Positions 6,567-14,857 of a stretch of 35,748 nt of DNA are shown here, piece by piece. Position numbers and translations under genes: made by a program. The stretch is from a virus. How positions within the stretch are numbered: position 1 is the stretch's first letter; each line of letters starts with the position of its first letter. The notes under the pieces are model-generated. The model was not told where the DNA came from, did not search any database, and saw only the letters and a program-made list of their open reading frames with translations. The DNA lies in the IMG/VR virus record IMGVR_UViG_3300010399_000230, positions 1 to 35,748 of that record, one strand, 5' to 3'.

Positions 6567-7733
6567 CTAGGCGGCCTCAAGCATTTCCGGCACAACGGTC
6601 GCGCGGGCAACCTGCCCGAACTTCTCGTGGTACGTGATGGCGCTGACCTGCCTGTCGGCGATCCAGCCTCCCCGAGCGGCATACGCATCCCGCGCAGCCA
6701 ATGTTGGGTGCTGAATCACAGTCATCCCGCTGTGTTCTTTCTCTTCGACGTGGTGCCGGTGCCCGCAGTGAGCATACCGGCGCGTTGTGGTGCCCCACTC
6801 CTGCGGGAACTGCGAGGCAAAGAGGATGGGAAGTTGATCGTTCTTCTTCAGGTGCCCATGGTGCCAAGCCAACATCGTTGAGCCATGCTGGTAGACGTAA
6901 TACGGCAGCGGTGAGTCGATCACTTGGACACGAGGTTCATTCTCGTAGAGGGCGGCAAACAGGGTTCGCAGCCACACGGATGAGGCCATGTCGTGATTGC
7001 CCTCGGCCATGAGGACGACAACCTTCTCATGACTGGCCAGAGCCATGTCCACCACCTTGCGCAGCGTGCGGACGGCGACCTGGACGACCTTCGAGAACCG
7101 GCCGTCAGAATCCAGCACATGCCCTGACGTTGGAGTAACAGGCGATAGGCCGTCCTGGTGGAGGAAGTCCCCGAGCTGGGCGACGACGGCAACTTTCGCC
7201 GCAGGGCTGGCTAGGATCATTTGCGAGAAGCATCCGACGAGGGTTTGCTCGGCGATCTTCAAATCCCAATCGGCTCCGGCTTCCCTGCCCCACGCAAGCA
7301 TGCCGACATGGCTGTCCGTGAGGGTGAAGACGTTGCACAGGTGCTCCGAGACTTGTGACGGGCCTTTGATCGGCCTAGCGCGCGGGATTTCCTCTGACAG
7401 CGCCGCGACGGCTTCGCGCATCAATTCAGCGCGTCTCTCATCGTCGGCCGCAGATTTCACCCACTGTCCTGCGAGTTTGCCTTCCTTGTCGTAGTAGCTC
7501 GACACCCCTTTGACCTGGTAGCCGTCCGGCACCGTCTTGGTCATGTCGTGCTTGGGGCTGTAGCCCATTGCGGCAGCTCTACGCTCCAGAGAGCGGATGG
7601 ATTGGCTTACACCGCCCTTATTGATGCCCAGGGCTGTCGCCGCTTTTCTCTCGCTACCATGCTTTTCGATAGCATCGATAAGTTCAAGCTGGCGGACTGT
7701 GGCCCAGGTGCGTAGCTCGTCGTACTTCCTCAT
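6567..7733 (-). CDS. HTH-metallophosphoesterase fusion protein
   Basis: The ATG at 7733 overlaps the upstream gene's stop and is preferred over in-frame codons further out. The 388-residue protein has an N-terminal helix-turn-helix at about 12-52 (RQLELIDAIEKHG, then KAATALGINKGGVSQSIRSL), a linker, and a calcineurin-like phosphoesterase domain from about 130. All five metal-site blocks are visible: TDSHVG (D140, H142), LGDFLH (D189), EGNHD (245-248), HHGHLK (292-294) and CGHRHH (324-328). Family members are metal-dependent phosphodiesterases or nucleases, often of the Mre11/SbcD type. In phages such proteins are annotated as DNA repair exonuclease or metallophosphatase, with substrate unknown. 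The HTH suggests it works on or near DNA. It is the last gene of the late/lysis chain. Confidence 0.85.
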   Translation of the reverse strand: MRKYDELRTWATVRQLELIDAIEKHGSERKAATALGINKGGVSQSIRSLERRAAAMGYSPKHDMTKTVPDGYQVKGVSSYYDKEGKLAGQWVKSAADDERRAELMREAVAALSEEIPRARPIKGPSQVSEHLCNVFTLTDSHVGMLAWGREAGADWDLKIAEQTLVGCFSQMILASPAAKVAVVAQLGDFLHQDGLSPVTPTSGHVLDSDGRFSKVVQVAVRTLRKVVDMALASHEKVVVLMAEGNHDMASSVWLRTLFAALYENEPRVQVIDSPLPYYVYQHGSTMLAWHHGHLKKNDQLPILFASQFPQEWGTTTRRYAHCGHRHHVEEKEHSGMTVIQHPTLAARDAYAARGGWIADRQVSAITYHEKFGQVARATVVPEMLEAA

Positions 7734-7999
7734 TTTGAGGCCCGCTTGCGATTGCTGGGGCGCTCTGTCAGGAACGTCACGGAGCGGATCATTCCGGCGG
7801 GGATCTGATCCCTGGCCGCGATGATCTCTGGGTGCCATGCCTGGGTGAGGATCACGCCTTCGTCGCTCTGCTGCATGAGGTAGCCCACCTGTTGCACGAT
7901 GTGAGGTTTGAACTCGACCGGCACGTTATCAGCCCAAGGGCTAGCGTCGATCACGTTGGCGTCCTGCCACACAACGAGCACGATGGGAGGTGGCGTCAT
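7730..7999 (-). CDS. Small hypothetical phage protein
   Basis: The start at 7999 overlaps the Rz stop (ATGA), and its own stop overlaps the phosphoesterase start, so it belongs to the lysis-end operon. The 89-residue product contains IVLVVWQDANVIDASPWADN near the N-terminus, YLMQQSDEGVILTQAWHPE in the middle and a basic tail (RPSNRKRASK). I recall similar short proteins in phage late regions, but they have no described function. It looks cytosolic and globular. Confidence 0.6.
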   Translation of the reverse strand: MTPPPIVLVVWQDANVIDASPWADNVPVEFKPHIVQQVGYLMQQSDEGVILTQAWHPEIIAARDQIPAGMIRSVTFLTERPSNRKRASK

Positions 8000-8502
8000 T
8001 TCGCCTCCGTCAGGGCTTGCTGCTTGGCTGCGTAATCACGCACGGCGCGAGCGTCGGCAGCGAGAGATTCGGCAGCGCCTGCAAGCTGGATCTGTATGCG
8101 CAGACCATCTGCCAGTAGATCCCCGGCTTTGGCGGCTCTGGATTCACAGGCGGCAAGGGAATCACCGGAGCTGCCACGGAGGGAGGAGGCAAGGGCGTTG
8201 CGCAGCCCGTCGTTATCAGCACGGAAAGCAGCAGCGACGGAAGCAACCTGGTTCTGTGCAGAGGCTCTGGCATCGAGGGCATCCTGTTTGGCTTTCGCCA
8301 GTTGGGTTTCAAGAGCGCGGTTCTGCTCTGATTGCGCGAGGTTGGCCTGAACTTGAGCAGCGGCCTTGGACTCGGCCTGTCCCTTGTCGTACTTGTGGAC
8401 GTGATACGCCGTAAAGCCGGCAACAAGCGCCGTTTCAACGACCAACCCAACCGCGGCAGCAAGCCAACGCTGCGGGATGGCTTCGAGGGCTAGTCCGAGC
8501 AT
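7996..8502 (-). CDS. Rz: Rz-like inner-membrane spanin
   Basis: The 168-residue protein has an N-terminal hydrophobic segment at about 12-33 (WLAAAVGLVVETALVAGF), which would anchor it in the inner membrane, followed by a long alanine- and glutamine-rich coiled coil (SKAAAQVQANLAQSEQNRAL and onward). This is the layout of i-spanins (Rz, DUF2514-like), which with the outer-membrane lipoprotein Rz1 disrupt the outer membrane in the last step of lysis of Gram-negative hosts. Its reading frame encloses the Rz1 gene in another frame, a classic arrangement. It overlaps both neighbours in the operon. Confidence 0.85.
   Translation of the reverse strand: MLGLALEAIPQRWLAAAVGLVVETALVAGFTAYHVHKYDKGQAESKAAAQVQANLAQSEQNRALETQLAKAKQDALDARASAQNQVASVAAAFRADNDGLRNALASSLRGSSGDSLAACESRAAKAGDLLADGLRIQIQLAGAAESLAADARAVRDYAAKQQALTEAK
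8010..8273 (-). CDS. Rz1: Rz1-like outer-membrane spanin lipoprotein, embedded in Rz
   Basis: Within the Rz gene, in a shifted frame, an ATG at 8273 (or 8282) opens an 87-residue product. Its N-terminus is a lipoprotein signal: basic start (PEPLHRTR), hydrophobic core (LLPSLLLSVLI) and TTGC with the cysteine at residue 24. A proline-rich segment follows (ATPLPPPSVAAPVIPLPP), as expected for o-spanins. The lipobox is imperfect because threonine lies at -3 instead of leucine. The C-terminal part extends further than in lambda Rz1. The nested position and composition make the assignment firm. Confidence 0.85.
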   Translation of the reverse strand: MPEPLHRTRLLPSLLLSVLITTGCATPLPPPSVAAPVIPLPPVNPEPPKPGIYWQMVCAYRSSLQALPNLSLPTLAPCVITQPSSKP

Positions 8503-8690
8503 CGCGTTGCCTCGTGGTTGGCTTCAGGAGCGACCTGGGCACAAGCGATCTTGGAGTTGCGGCCAGAGCGCCACATTTCTCGGGCCATCCCCATCAGGTC
8601 ATCCCGACTAACGCATTCATCAAGCCAGCGTGACAGATCAGCCTGGAACAATCGCTCCAGATCGCGAGGCAGCTTGCGGTCGCGGATCAT
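8490..8690 (-). CDS. Small hypothetical protein in lysis cassette
   Basis: This 66-residue gene overlaps the holin-like gene's stop at its start and runs 13 bases into Rz. The product is charged and helical (RKLPRDLERLFQADLSRWLD, then DDLMGMAREMWRSGR) and has no membrane segment, so it is not itself a holin. A role as an antiholin or lysis timing factor is possible only by position. No family recognised. Confidence 0.55.
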   Translation of the reverse strand: MIRDRKLPRDLERLFQADLSRWLDECVSRDDLMGMAREMWRSGRNSKIACAQVAPEANHEATRCSD

Positions 8691-8911
8691 GGCGCGTCCT
8701 TCGGTGCAGTCGTCTCGCCCTGATCGATCAGGCGGCCGATGATCGGCAGTGCCACGAGGACGTAAGCCACTACCGTGACCGCCATGGCAGGGATTGCGGC
8801 CTTCAAATCGGCGGGGACGTTCTGCCAGGCGAAGCGCACCGCCCCATCGAGGGCGACGAGTTGCACCGAAAGCATCCGGTGGGCGCGATGCCAGTTGTCG
8901 ATGAGTTTCAT
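8687..8911 (-). CDS. Holin-like membrane protein
   Basis: The start ATG at 8911 overlaps the endolysin stop as ATGA and is preferred over an upstream in-frame codon at 8926 inside the endolysin gene. The 74-residue product begins MKLIDNWHRAHRMLSVQL and has one clear hydrophobic segment (AIPAMAVTVVAYVLVALPII). Proteins starting like this are common next to phage endolysins and are annotated as holin family or DUF7940. The role would be to make the inner-membrane lesion that releases endolysin. The single strong membrane helix leaves its topology open. Confidence 0.7.
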   Translation of the reverse strand: MKLIDNWHRAHRMLSVQLVALDGAVRFAWQNVPADLKAAIPAMAVTVVAYVLVALPIIGRLIDQGETTAPKDAP

Positions 8912-9345
8912 GCGGTCACCTGCCAAGCTCCAGTTTCGATTGCCCGAGCTGCGCGCTCAGCCCTTGCCTGCGTCTGCCGATACCACTCGCTGGCCCGGAT
9001 TCCCCCGGCCGCGTCGTTCCATCGCTGGTCGCGAATCGCAGCCAGCGTGTTCTTGAATCCGAGCAGGCCGCGGACTCCCATTTGAAACGCCATGGAAATG
9101 ACGACTGCTTGGCGTACCTCGTCTAGGTCGACGAACCACGGCAGGGCAGCGACGACACCACGAAAGGCGTCTCCGTAGTCCTGGGCGAACTGCGCGTCGA
9201 TCTTGGCGTCGCTCCAGATTTCGCCCTCATGGTCGAGGCCATCGGTGTACTTGTGGCCAATGCCGTTGCTCCAGAGACCGCGCGAATCCTTGTAGGCGAC
9301 TGATCTCCGGCCTTCCTCGCACTGGATGAGTCCTTCCGCATTCAT
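8908..9345 (-). CDS. Endolysin, T4-type lysozyme (glycoside hydrolase 24)
   Basis: The 145-residue enzyme would cleave the beta-1,4 bond between N-acetylmuramic acid and N-acetylglucosamine in peptidoglycan. Residues line up with T4 lysozyme even in numbering: E11 as the general acid (CEEGRRS), D20 in YKDSRG, and S26 where T4 has T26, followed by NGIGHKY. Further conserved parts are SMAFQMG and GFKNTLAAI. There is no signal peptide or N-terminal membrane segment, so it should accumulate in the cytoplasm and need a holin. The start overlaps the stop of a small membrane-protein gene just upstream. Confidence 0.92.
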   Translation of the reverse strand: MNAEGLIQCEEGRRSVAYKDSRGLWSNGIGHKYTDGLDHEGEIWSDAKIDAQFAQDYGDAFRGVVAALPWFVDLDEVRQAVVISMAFQMGVRGLLGFKNTLAAIRDQRWNDAAGGIRASEWYRQTQARAERAARAIETGAWQVTA

Positions 9346-9488
9346 GGCTTGCCTTTCAGTGCACGATGGATTCGGATCACGACCAGGACGATGCTCAAGA
9401 AGATCAGCAACTTGTCAGAGGTGACTGCGGAGACGACAAGAGCGCCAATCGAGATTGCGCCGTCGATCAAGGCGTGGTCATGGTTCAT
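9342..9488 (-). CDS. Small membrane protein, candidate holin or antiholin
   Basis: A 48-residue reading frame lies between the tailspike stop and the endolysin, and its TGA overlaps the endolysin ATG. The product starts MNHDHALIDGAISIG and has two hydrophobic stretches (ISIGALVVSAV and LLIFLSIVLVVIRI) separated by TSDK, followed by a basic tail (HRALKGKP). This is the shape of a short two-helix holin or pinholin. With another holin-like gene downstream of the endolysin, one of the two may be the antiholin. Evidence is the overlap and the membrane pattern; no family was recognised. Confidence 0.65.
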   Translation of the reverse strand: MNHDHALIDGAISIGALVVSAVTSDKLLIFLSIVLVVIRIHRALKGKP

Positions 9489-9496
9489 GAGTCCTC

Positions 9497-11584
9497 TCAC
9501 AGCGAGTAGGTGATAGTCGAGCCCACCGGGCCCTTCGTGCTGCTGTTAGTCCACCCTGTGGGCGAGCCGCCGATCGAGTAGGTGATCACGCCGCTTCCGG
9601 GCGAGATGCTGGCAGTGACGTTGGCGGTGTAAGCGCCGTTGTTGGTGGCCGACACCGGACAAACAACCGTACTGACGAACGGCTGCAGGAACCCAGGCAG
9701 GCCAGTGATCGTCAGCGCGTTGCTCACTGACGTTCCGGTGATCGTTGGAATCGTCAGTGTGACCTGGTTGCCGTTGAGCGCCCACTCGATGTTTCCTGTC
9801 ACCGACGATGTGCAGCCAGTGATGGAGCCCGAGAAGGTGCCGGAGTTGGCCGACGTGATCGTCGAGCCGGTCTGCGTGAATGGCACCGTCGAATTGGACG
9901 GGTTGGTCTCCAGCGAGAAGCCCGTCAGCGTCGAAGTGGTGGACTGGACGACCGGGTCGGTGGTAGTCGTCTGCACCACGGAGATGCCGCCCACCTGCAC
10001 CGCGGCGCCCGTCGCGCCAGCGAATCGCACCCCACCGGAGGCCATGGAGCCCTGCAGAGAACCGCCGTTGATGTTCAGGCCGTCGCAGGCGCCCACGATC
10101 AGGTATCCGGCGTTCTGCTGCGCGCCACCGGCGTTCTTGACGACATTCCCCGTGGCGACTGCGTTCTTTGTGTTCGTCAGGGCGATGTTGGCCGTGTTGC
10201 CGCCGTTGACCAGGCCCGCCGCGTTGTAGAAGCCGTCGACGATGTTGCCCACCAGCTGCAGGCCCGACATTGGGTGCGCCGCATCGAATCCCTGACAGAA
10301 GATGCCTGCGTGCTGCGCTGCCGCGCCGGCCCAGGTGTCGGTCGTCGTCGCGCGGATGTTGTTCAGCGCCAGGATGATGTTGGTAAAGACGTTGGTCACC
10401 AGCGAGGCGGTCAGGTCAAAGCCCACGCGCACGTTCCAGATCTGGTTGGCAATGGCCGTGAAGTTGTTGACCTCGTGGCACATCACGGCATCCCAAGCCG
10501 GGCAGTTCCACATGAAGTTGTGCGACCAGTTGATGCCCGACTCGGGCGAGCCGTTGAGCATGTCGCCCGTGGCCGAGAAGCAGTAGCTGTTGCCGGCGCC
10601 CGCAAAGTCGCTGTCGTGCACGAAGTTGCCGACGCCTCGCAGGTAGTTGCTCAGCGAGGCCAGCACGCCGAACAGATACCAGTTGTGGACGTTGTTGCGC
10701 TCAAGGACGACCTGCGAGCACTTGACCGCCGCCAGCAGCGTGTAGAAGTCGCTCAGCTCGCAGTCCCGGACGGACACGTCGGTGCAGGCGGCAAAGTCGA
10801 CCAGGCCGGTTCCCTTGGCCTCGTAGCCGCCCACGGTCGCCACCGGCATGGTGCTCGAACCCAAGCCCTGGAACTTGATTCCTTCTAGTTTCACGCCGGT
10901 GCGACCGACGGCCTCCAGGATGTGGTGTCCCGCCACCGTGCTTTTGAGCGTCGCCCCCTTGACGCCGCGGATCTGCGTGTAGTCGGACAGGACAGCAATG
11001 TTGTTGGCGTTGTGCAGGCCTGGGGGGACGAAAAGGTGCAGGCCTTTGGCGCTGGCCGCAGCCATGGCGGTGTTCCAGTTCGACGAGAGATCGTCGGCGT
11101 TCGTGCCAGCAGCAATCCCCGACCACTTCGCGCGGTCGATGAACCGCAGGATGGACACCTCGTTGAGCTGAAGCAGGTCGCTCGTGACCTTTAGGAACGA
11201 CGGTGCGAGCGAGTCGTACAGGCCGATTTGACCGGCGCCCTGCGAAGGATCGGTCTGGTTGGCAATTGCGACGCTCAGGTCACCGATGGGATCAGCCTTG
11301 CGCGTCCAAACAGTTGACCCATCTGAACGCTTGAGGCAAATGTCATAGCTGCCAGTCGTCAGGTACAAAGGCGCGGGAAGCTCCCCCCGGGCATTCAAAG
11401 CGATGTACTGTCCACCCAAACCATCATTGGTGTAGGTGTGTGGAACCAGCCCAGCCGAGTCGGTATACGCCGTCTTGAACGTAGTCGTTCCGGCCGTGTA
11501 GGTGTACAGGCGCATTCCCAAGCCAGCCACGCTGGCATCGGTGAACTCCTGAAGGCTGAAGACTCCGGAGAGGCTTGCGGTCAT
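9497..11584 (-). CDS. Tailspike with beta-helix domain (receptor-binding protein)
   Basis: The 695-residue protein starts with a particle-binding domain I recognise from many podovirus spikes: VFSLQEFTDASVAGLGMRLY, YTAGTTTFKTAYTD, then GGQYIALNARGELPAPLYL. From about residue 165 it is a repetitive parallel beta-helix with phrases such as NNIAVLSDYTQIRGV, VSVRDCELSDFY and QVVLERNNVHNWY. The C-terminal about 120 residues are rich in serine, threonine and glycine and resemble a beta-sandwich. Such trimers bind, and often cleave, surface polysaccharide. Catalytic residues cannot be assigned by eye. Its leader carries the hairpin element also found before the coat gene. It is followed directly by the lysis genes. 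Confidence 0.85.
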   Translation of the reverse strand: MTASLSGVFSLQEFTDASVAGLGMRLYTYTAGTTTFKTAYTDSAGLVPHTYTNDGLGGQYIALNARGELPAPLYLTTGSYDICLKRSDGSTVWTRKADPIGDLSVAIANQTDPSQGAGQIGLYDSLAPSFLKVTSDLLQLNEVSILRFIDRAKWSGIAAGTNADDLSSNWNTAMAAASAKGLHLFVPPGLHNANNIAVLSDYTQIRGVKGATLKSTVAGHHILEAVGRTGVKLEGIKFQGLGSSTMPVATVGGYEAKGTGLVDFAACTDVSVRDCELSDFYTLLAAVKCSQVVLERNNVHNWYLFGVLASLSNYLRGVGNFVHDSDFAGAGNSYCFSATGDMLNGSPESGINWSHNFMWNCPAWDAVMCHEVNNFTAIANQIWNVRVGFDLTASLVTNVFTNIILALNNIRATTTDTWAGAAAQHAGIFCQGFDAAHPMSGLQLVGNIVDGFYNAAGLVNGGNTANIALTNTKNAVATGNVVKNAGGAQQNAGYLIVGACDGLNINGGSLQGSMASGGVRFAGATGAAVQVGGISVVQTTTTDPVVQSTTSTLTGFSLETNPSNSTVPFTQTGSTITSANSGTFSGSITGCTSSVTGNIEWALNGNQVTLTIPTITGTSVSNALTITGLPGFLQPFVSTVVCPVSATNNGAYTANVTASISPGSGVITYSIGGSPTGWTNSSTKGPVGSTITYSL

Positions 11585-11590
11585 AATGGT

Positions 11591-11617
11591 CTTTCGGCGC
11601 CTCTCGGCGTTAGAAAG
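11591..11617 (-). promoter_or_regulatory. Two-stem RNA hairpin element in tailspike leader
   Basis: Read on the minus strand: CTTTC, UAA, CGCC, GAGA, GGCG, CC, GAAAG. The inner stem CGCC/GGCG closes a GAGA (GNRA) tetraloop, and the outer stem CTTTC/GAAAG is set off by a UAA/CC internal loop. The 3' strand ends six bases before the tailspike ATG, where the ribosome-binding site should be, and no other good site is present. Confidence 0.75.
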
Positions 11618-11723
11618 TGAATCGGAAAGGTCTAGGGCGAGCCCATGTCGTATGTCGGTTACGTGTTGACGAAGGCCGCTGTCATCGTGTTTCTGGCGTT
11701 CTGCTGGGGCTTGTACTGCGGGT

Positions 11724-13247
11724 TCACCGGTCGGCCACTAGGGCCGGAGCGGCCTGATAAGCGAGCTGATTCACAGTCGGATTCGAGAGCGACTGCAGCG
11801 CGTTCGGCGCGCCAGCGGAGGCGTTGACAAGCCTAGCCGCAAGAGCCTTGAATGCAGCGCTCTTGTCGGCCATGAAGACCGCCCAGCCAACTGGGTTGTG
11901 CGCGAGAGCAGCCAACCCCATGGGGTTCTTGTTTGCCTCCATGAGCGCACGACGCTCAGTGACGCTTAGCGTCGTCAGCAGACGCGACTCTTCGGCATTG
12001 AGAGGCCCAACCTCAGGAACGGCATTGGCGATCTCATCCTTGAGCCCGCGAGCAAGTCCTTTTTGCGCCTCGGTCTCTGCGCTTCCCAGTTGCCCATACT
12101 TGCCGCGCAAGACGCTGTAGGTGCCTTGCTTGATGTCCTGGGCTGCCTGCACCGGGAGATCAGCGCCGGGATAGTTCGGGTGATTCAGGAAGTCCTGTTC
12201 AACGCCCTGGATTGCGCTCAGGTCGCTGGTAGGGCTGACCTGATTCCCGAACTTCTGGCGCACATCGGCGAGCGCAGCCAAGACATTGGACTTCGGAATG
12301 GTCGCGCCAGAGTTCGCGATGGCATTGGAGATCGCGGAGTTCTTGTCGTCGATCAGCGCACGCAGCTGGTTCACGCCAGCAGTGTTCGGATTGATGCCAT
12401 AGTCGAGAAGCGTATCGACAGCGGTTTGGGCATCTCCGCTGCGCAGTTGTGCGATGGTTGGCTTGAGCGCACTTTGCATGAGCCTTCGGCCAGCGTTATG
12501 CGCCGCATCGGAAAACGTAGATCCAATGGCTTGACCAACGGTGCCAGCCGTCGCCGCTGCAGTCGGCAGAAGTCCGCCCGTCGCGGCGCCAACGACTGCA
12601 TCATGGGGATCAACCAAACCGGCCGAGACGCCACCATTGATAGCGCCACCCGTCGCCCTGGTGAGAGCATTGACAATCCCACCCGCATTCCCAGCTGTTG
12701 CTCCGGCAGTGCGAATGGCCTGAAGCAGATTTGGTGCTGCAGTGGCGATGGCAGGAACAGCACTCAGGCCCTTGGCAATCGCGGCTCCGGCCCCGGAAGT
12801 TCCTGCGATTTCGGCCCCGACCTTGCCAGCCTTGAACGCTGGCGAGTTCGTGTCGGCGCCCATGTCCTGCAGCGACCAATTCATGTCCTGCCGGAGCTGA
12901 TTGCCGTCAGCCGGGTTGGAGCTCGCGGGGCTGTAGCCGAGGAACTGCTGTTGCGCGTCTGGCGTCGTGGCTCGGTTGAGCTTGTTCGAGGCGCTAATGA
13001 GGGTTGCGCCGATGCTGCCAGCGCCGCGGAGCCCCCCGGCTATGAGGTTGCCGGCCTGGTTGCGCAGTTCGGTCAGGAAGGACGGGCCGGCCTTGGCATC
13101 CTGGCTGATCTGGTCATTGTTCACGGCCGAGGCTGCGGACGATCGCTGAGCAATCACCCGCTTGACCGTGCCTTGAATGACGGTCGGGTCGGTGCCGTCC
13201 GGGAAGTTCAGTTCCGTCCCGTCAGCAAGTCGCGCGGTGACAGTCAT
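11724..13247 (-). CDS. Ejection-type internal virion protein
   Basis: The 507-residue product opens with TVTARLADGTELNFPDGTDP, a short N-terminal motif I know from phage ejection proteins of the P22 gp16 or gp20 position. A long alanine- and glycine-rich middle follows, with hydrophobic stretches that could insert into or cross a membrane (GAGAAIAKGLSAVPAIATAA, GGLLPTAAATAGTVGQAIG). The C-terminal half is helical. Such proteins are packaged in the head and leave with the DNA to help it cross the cell envelope. It overlaps the preceding gene by four bases and is the third of three consecutive genes of this type. Exact P22 equivalence is not established. Confidence 0.7.
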   Translation of the reverse strand: MTVTARLADGTELNFPDGTDPTVIQGTVKRVIAQRSSAASAVNNDQISQDAKAGPSFLTELRNQAGNLIAGGLRGAGSIGATLISASNKLNRATTPDAQQQFLGYSPASSNPADGNQLRQDMNWSLQDMGADTNSPAFKAGKVGAEIAGTSGAGAAIAKGLSAVPAIATAAPNLLQAIRTAGATAGNAGGIVNALTRATGGAINGGVSAGLVDPHDAVVGAATGGLLPTAAATAGTVGQAIGSTFSDAAHNAGRRLMQSALKPTIAQLRSGDAQTAVDTLLDYGINPNTAGVNQLRALIDDKNSAISNAIANSGATIPKSNVLAALADVRQKFGNQVSPTSDLSAIQGVEQDFLNHPNYPGADLPVQAAQDIKQGTYSVLRGKYGQLGSAETEAQKGLARGLKDEIANAVPEVGPLNAEESRLLTTLSVTERRALMEANKNPMGLAALAHNPVGWAVFMADKSAAFKALAARLVNASAGAPNALQSLSNPTVNQLAYQAAPALVADR

Positions 13248-14857
13248 TGCAGGAGATTCCCGTTAGCGTCGAAGTGCAGCACCGTTGCGGCTGAGCCCGA
13301 TGGCGTGGAGGGCGCCGCGGTTCCATTGATCTTGGCGGCAAAGTCAGGAGCCAACCTAGTCAGGACTGCTTTGGACTCGGGCGTAATGAACTGGCCGAAA
13401 TTCGCCCGAGGGCCCATTCCGCGTTGGTAAGCGTCCTGCTTGGCTTGGAGTGCGCCAAGAAGCAACTCCATGCCGCTTTGGAGATACGCCTTCTGCTGAT
13501 CCTTGGATGCGTTCTGATCGAACGACTTCTGCCATTCGTTCAGTTCCGACAGGGAGCCACCACCACCACCCGCATAGACCTTGCGCAATTCGGAGGCCAG
13601 CGCATCTGCCTTCTGCTTGTAGACGCCTTGTGTCGTCTGCCCCAGCAGCTTCTGCCCGACGTAGTTCTCGACAGGATTGGTCAAGCCCGGCAGGACGTTC
13701 GAGTTATCCAACTTGTCGATTGCGTCGGAGAGCTGGCCGGCGTGATGAATCGCCGTGTTCAGATTGGTGATGGCAGACCCATCCTTTCCGCCAGGGGCGA
13801 AGGACTGCGCCGTCTTGTTGCGCTCAGAATAGGTCGTCTGGTCAGTGCCGGGGTCATACTGCATCGCCATCTGAATCAGCGCGGAGCCCTGGGGCGTGCG
13901 CGTGAACTGCGGCGAAATCTGCAACCGTCCTTCTGCCAGAGCCTTGACTTGAGACGCCACACCAGGGTCGAGCGTTTGCAGATACGCATCGCCCGAAAGT
14001 CCTGCCGCCGCCTTAGTCGCTGCCGGTGCATTGGTGTTGAGACCCAGCGCGCCGAACGGGTCGGCCTTGACCTTCTCGACAGCGAGCGAGTTTGCAGCGC
14101 GGGTGTTTTCCGCATTGATCGTCGCCGCAGTGTTAGCGCGCGAGGTCTGTGCAGAGAGCTGGGCGTCCGGGCTGATGGTGTTCTTGACCGAGCTAACGAC
14201 CTGCGTTGCGCCAGTCAGCGGGTCGCTCGCGAGGGTGTCGGTCGTGGCGCCAGTGTTGCGCGTCGAGATGCTCTGCGTGTTGGCCTTGAGCAGATCTGCC
14301 ATCGGCAGGATCTGCTTGAGCTTTTCGATGCGGAAGGCTTGATAGGCCGTCGGGTCGGTCGGCACTTGCGCGATTTGCTTCTGCGCATCATCCATGCCCC
14401 AATAGCCCTTGGAAACGCCATCGTTGATGGCTTGAATTGCAGCCTCCGGGGTAGCCGCCGAGGTGAGCGACTGGATGCCGTGTTGCAGCATCTCCCATTG
14501 CGTGTCTTGCTTGGTCTTGGCGGCAGTGGCGTTCGAGGCATTGGCGGCGCCCAGATCCTTCTGCGCCGCCGCCTTGGAGGTCACGTTGTCCTGAATGGTC
14601 TTGAGGACGCCCGGAGCAACATCCGGCGCGATCGACAGCGCCTGACTCTGACCTGCGTCAGAAGTCAGATCGAGTCCCCCTTGCACGGCTGCTCGGAGCG
14701 CATTCTTTTGCCCATTGACCGCCGCCGCCTGTTGCAGCGTCAGCGACTGCAAGGCGTTCTGATTGCGCAGCGCGTCTGCCTTGGCGTAGTCGTTTGAGTA
14801 GTCGACGACCGAGCGCGCCGGCTGCAGGTACTGCTGGAAAAGGTTCGCGTTTGCCAT
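13244..14857 (-). CDS. Large ejection-type internal virion protein
   Basis: The 537-residue product is rich in alanine, glutamine, asparagine and threonine and is predicted to be largely helical, with repeats such as NTAATINAENTRAANSLAVE and ALRNQNALQSLTLQQAAAVN. It has no enzymatic motif. Its place between the small glycine-rich virion protein and the gp16-like gene, and its composition, fit the second ejection protein of P22-like phages. The C-terminal part from about 330 (ALIQMAMQYDPGTDQTTYSE, then GGGGGSLSELNEWQKSFDQN) contains a glycine hinge and probably a helical bundle. Start and stop overlap or abut the neighbours. Confidence 0.7.
   Translation of the reverse strand: MANANLFQQYLQPARSVVDYSNDYAKADALRNQNALQSLTLQQAAAVNGQKNALRAAVQGGLDLTSDAGQSQALSIAPDVAPGVLKTIQDNVTSKAAAQKDLGAANASNATAAKTKQDTQWEMLQHGIQSLTSAATPEAAIQAINDGVSKGYWGMDDAQKQIAQVPTDPTAYQAFRIEKLKQILPMADLLKANTQSISTRNTGATTDTLASDPLTGATQVVSSVKNTISPDAQLSAQTSRANTAATINAENTRAANSLAVEKVKADPFGALGLNTNAPAATKAAAGLSGDAYLQTLDPGVASQVKALAEGRLQISPQFTRTPQGSALIQMAMQYDPGTDQTTYSERNKTAQSFAPGGKDGSAITNLNTAIHHAGQLSDAIDKLDNSNVLPGLTNPVENYVGQKLLGQTTQGVYKQKADALASELRKVYAGGGGGSLSELNEWQKSFDQNASKDQQKAYLQSGMELLLGALQAKQDAYQRGMGPRANFGQFITPESKAVLTRLAPDFAAKINGTAAPSTPSGSAATVLHFDANGNLLQ

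Noticed and set aside
11645-11827. 60-codon plus-strand frame with a hydrophobic N-terminus
   Set aside because: It runs against all neighbouring late genes, overlaps the ejection protein gene by over 100 bases and has a poor ribosome-binding site. The membrane-like start keeps it faintly possible.
12063-13430. 455-codon plus-strand open frame
   Set aside because: It is antisense to an ejection protein gene that fits the operon; the translated sequence has no plausible fold and no ribosome-binding site.
13424-14797. 457-codon plus-strand open frame
   Set aside because: Shadow of the large ejection protein gene, very rich in leucine and arginine, with no domain features.
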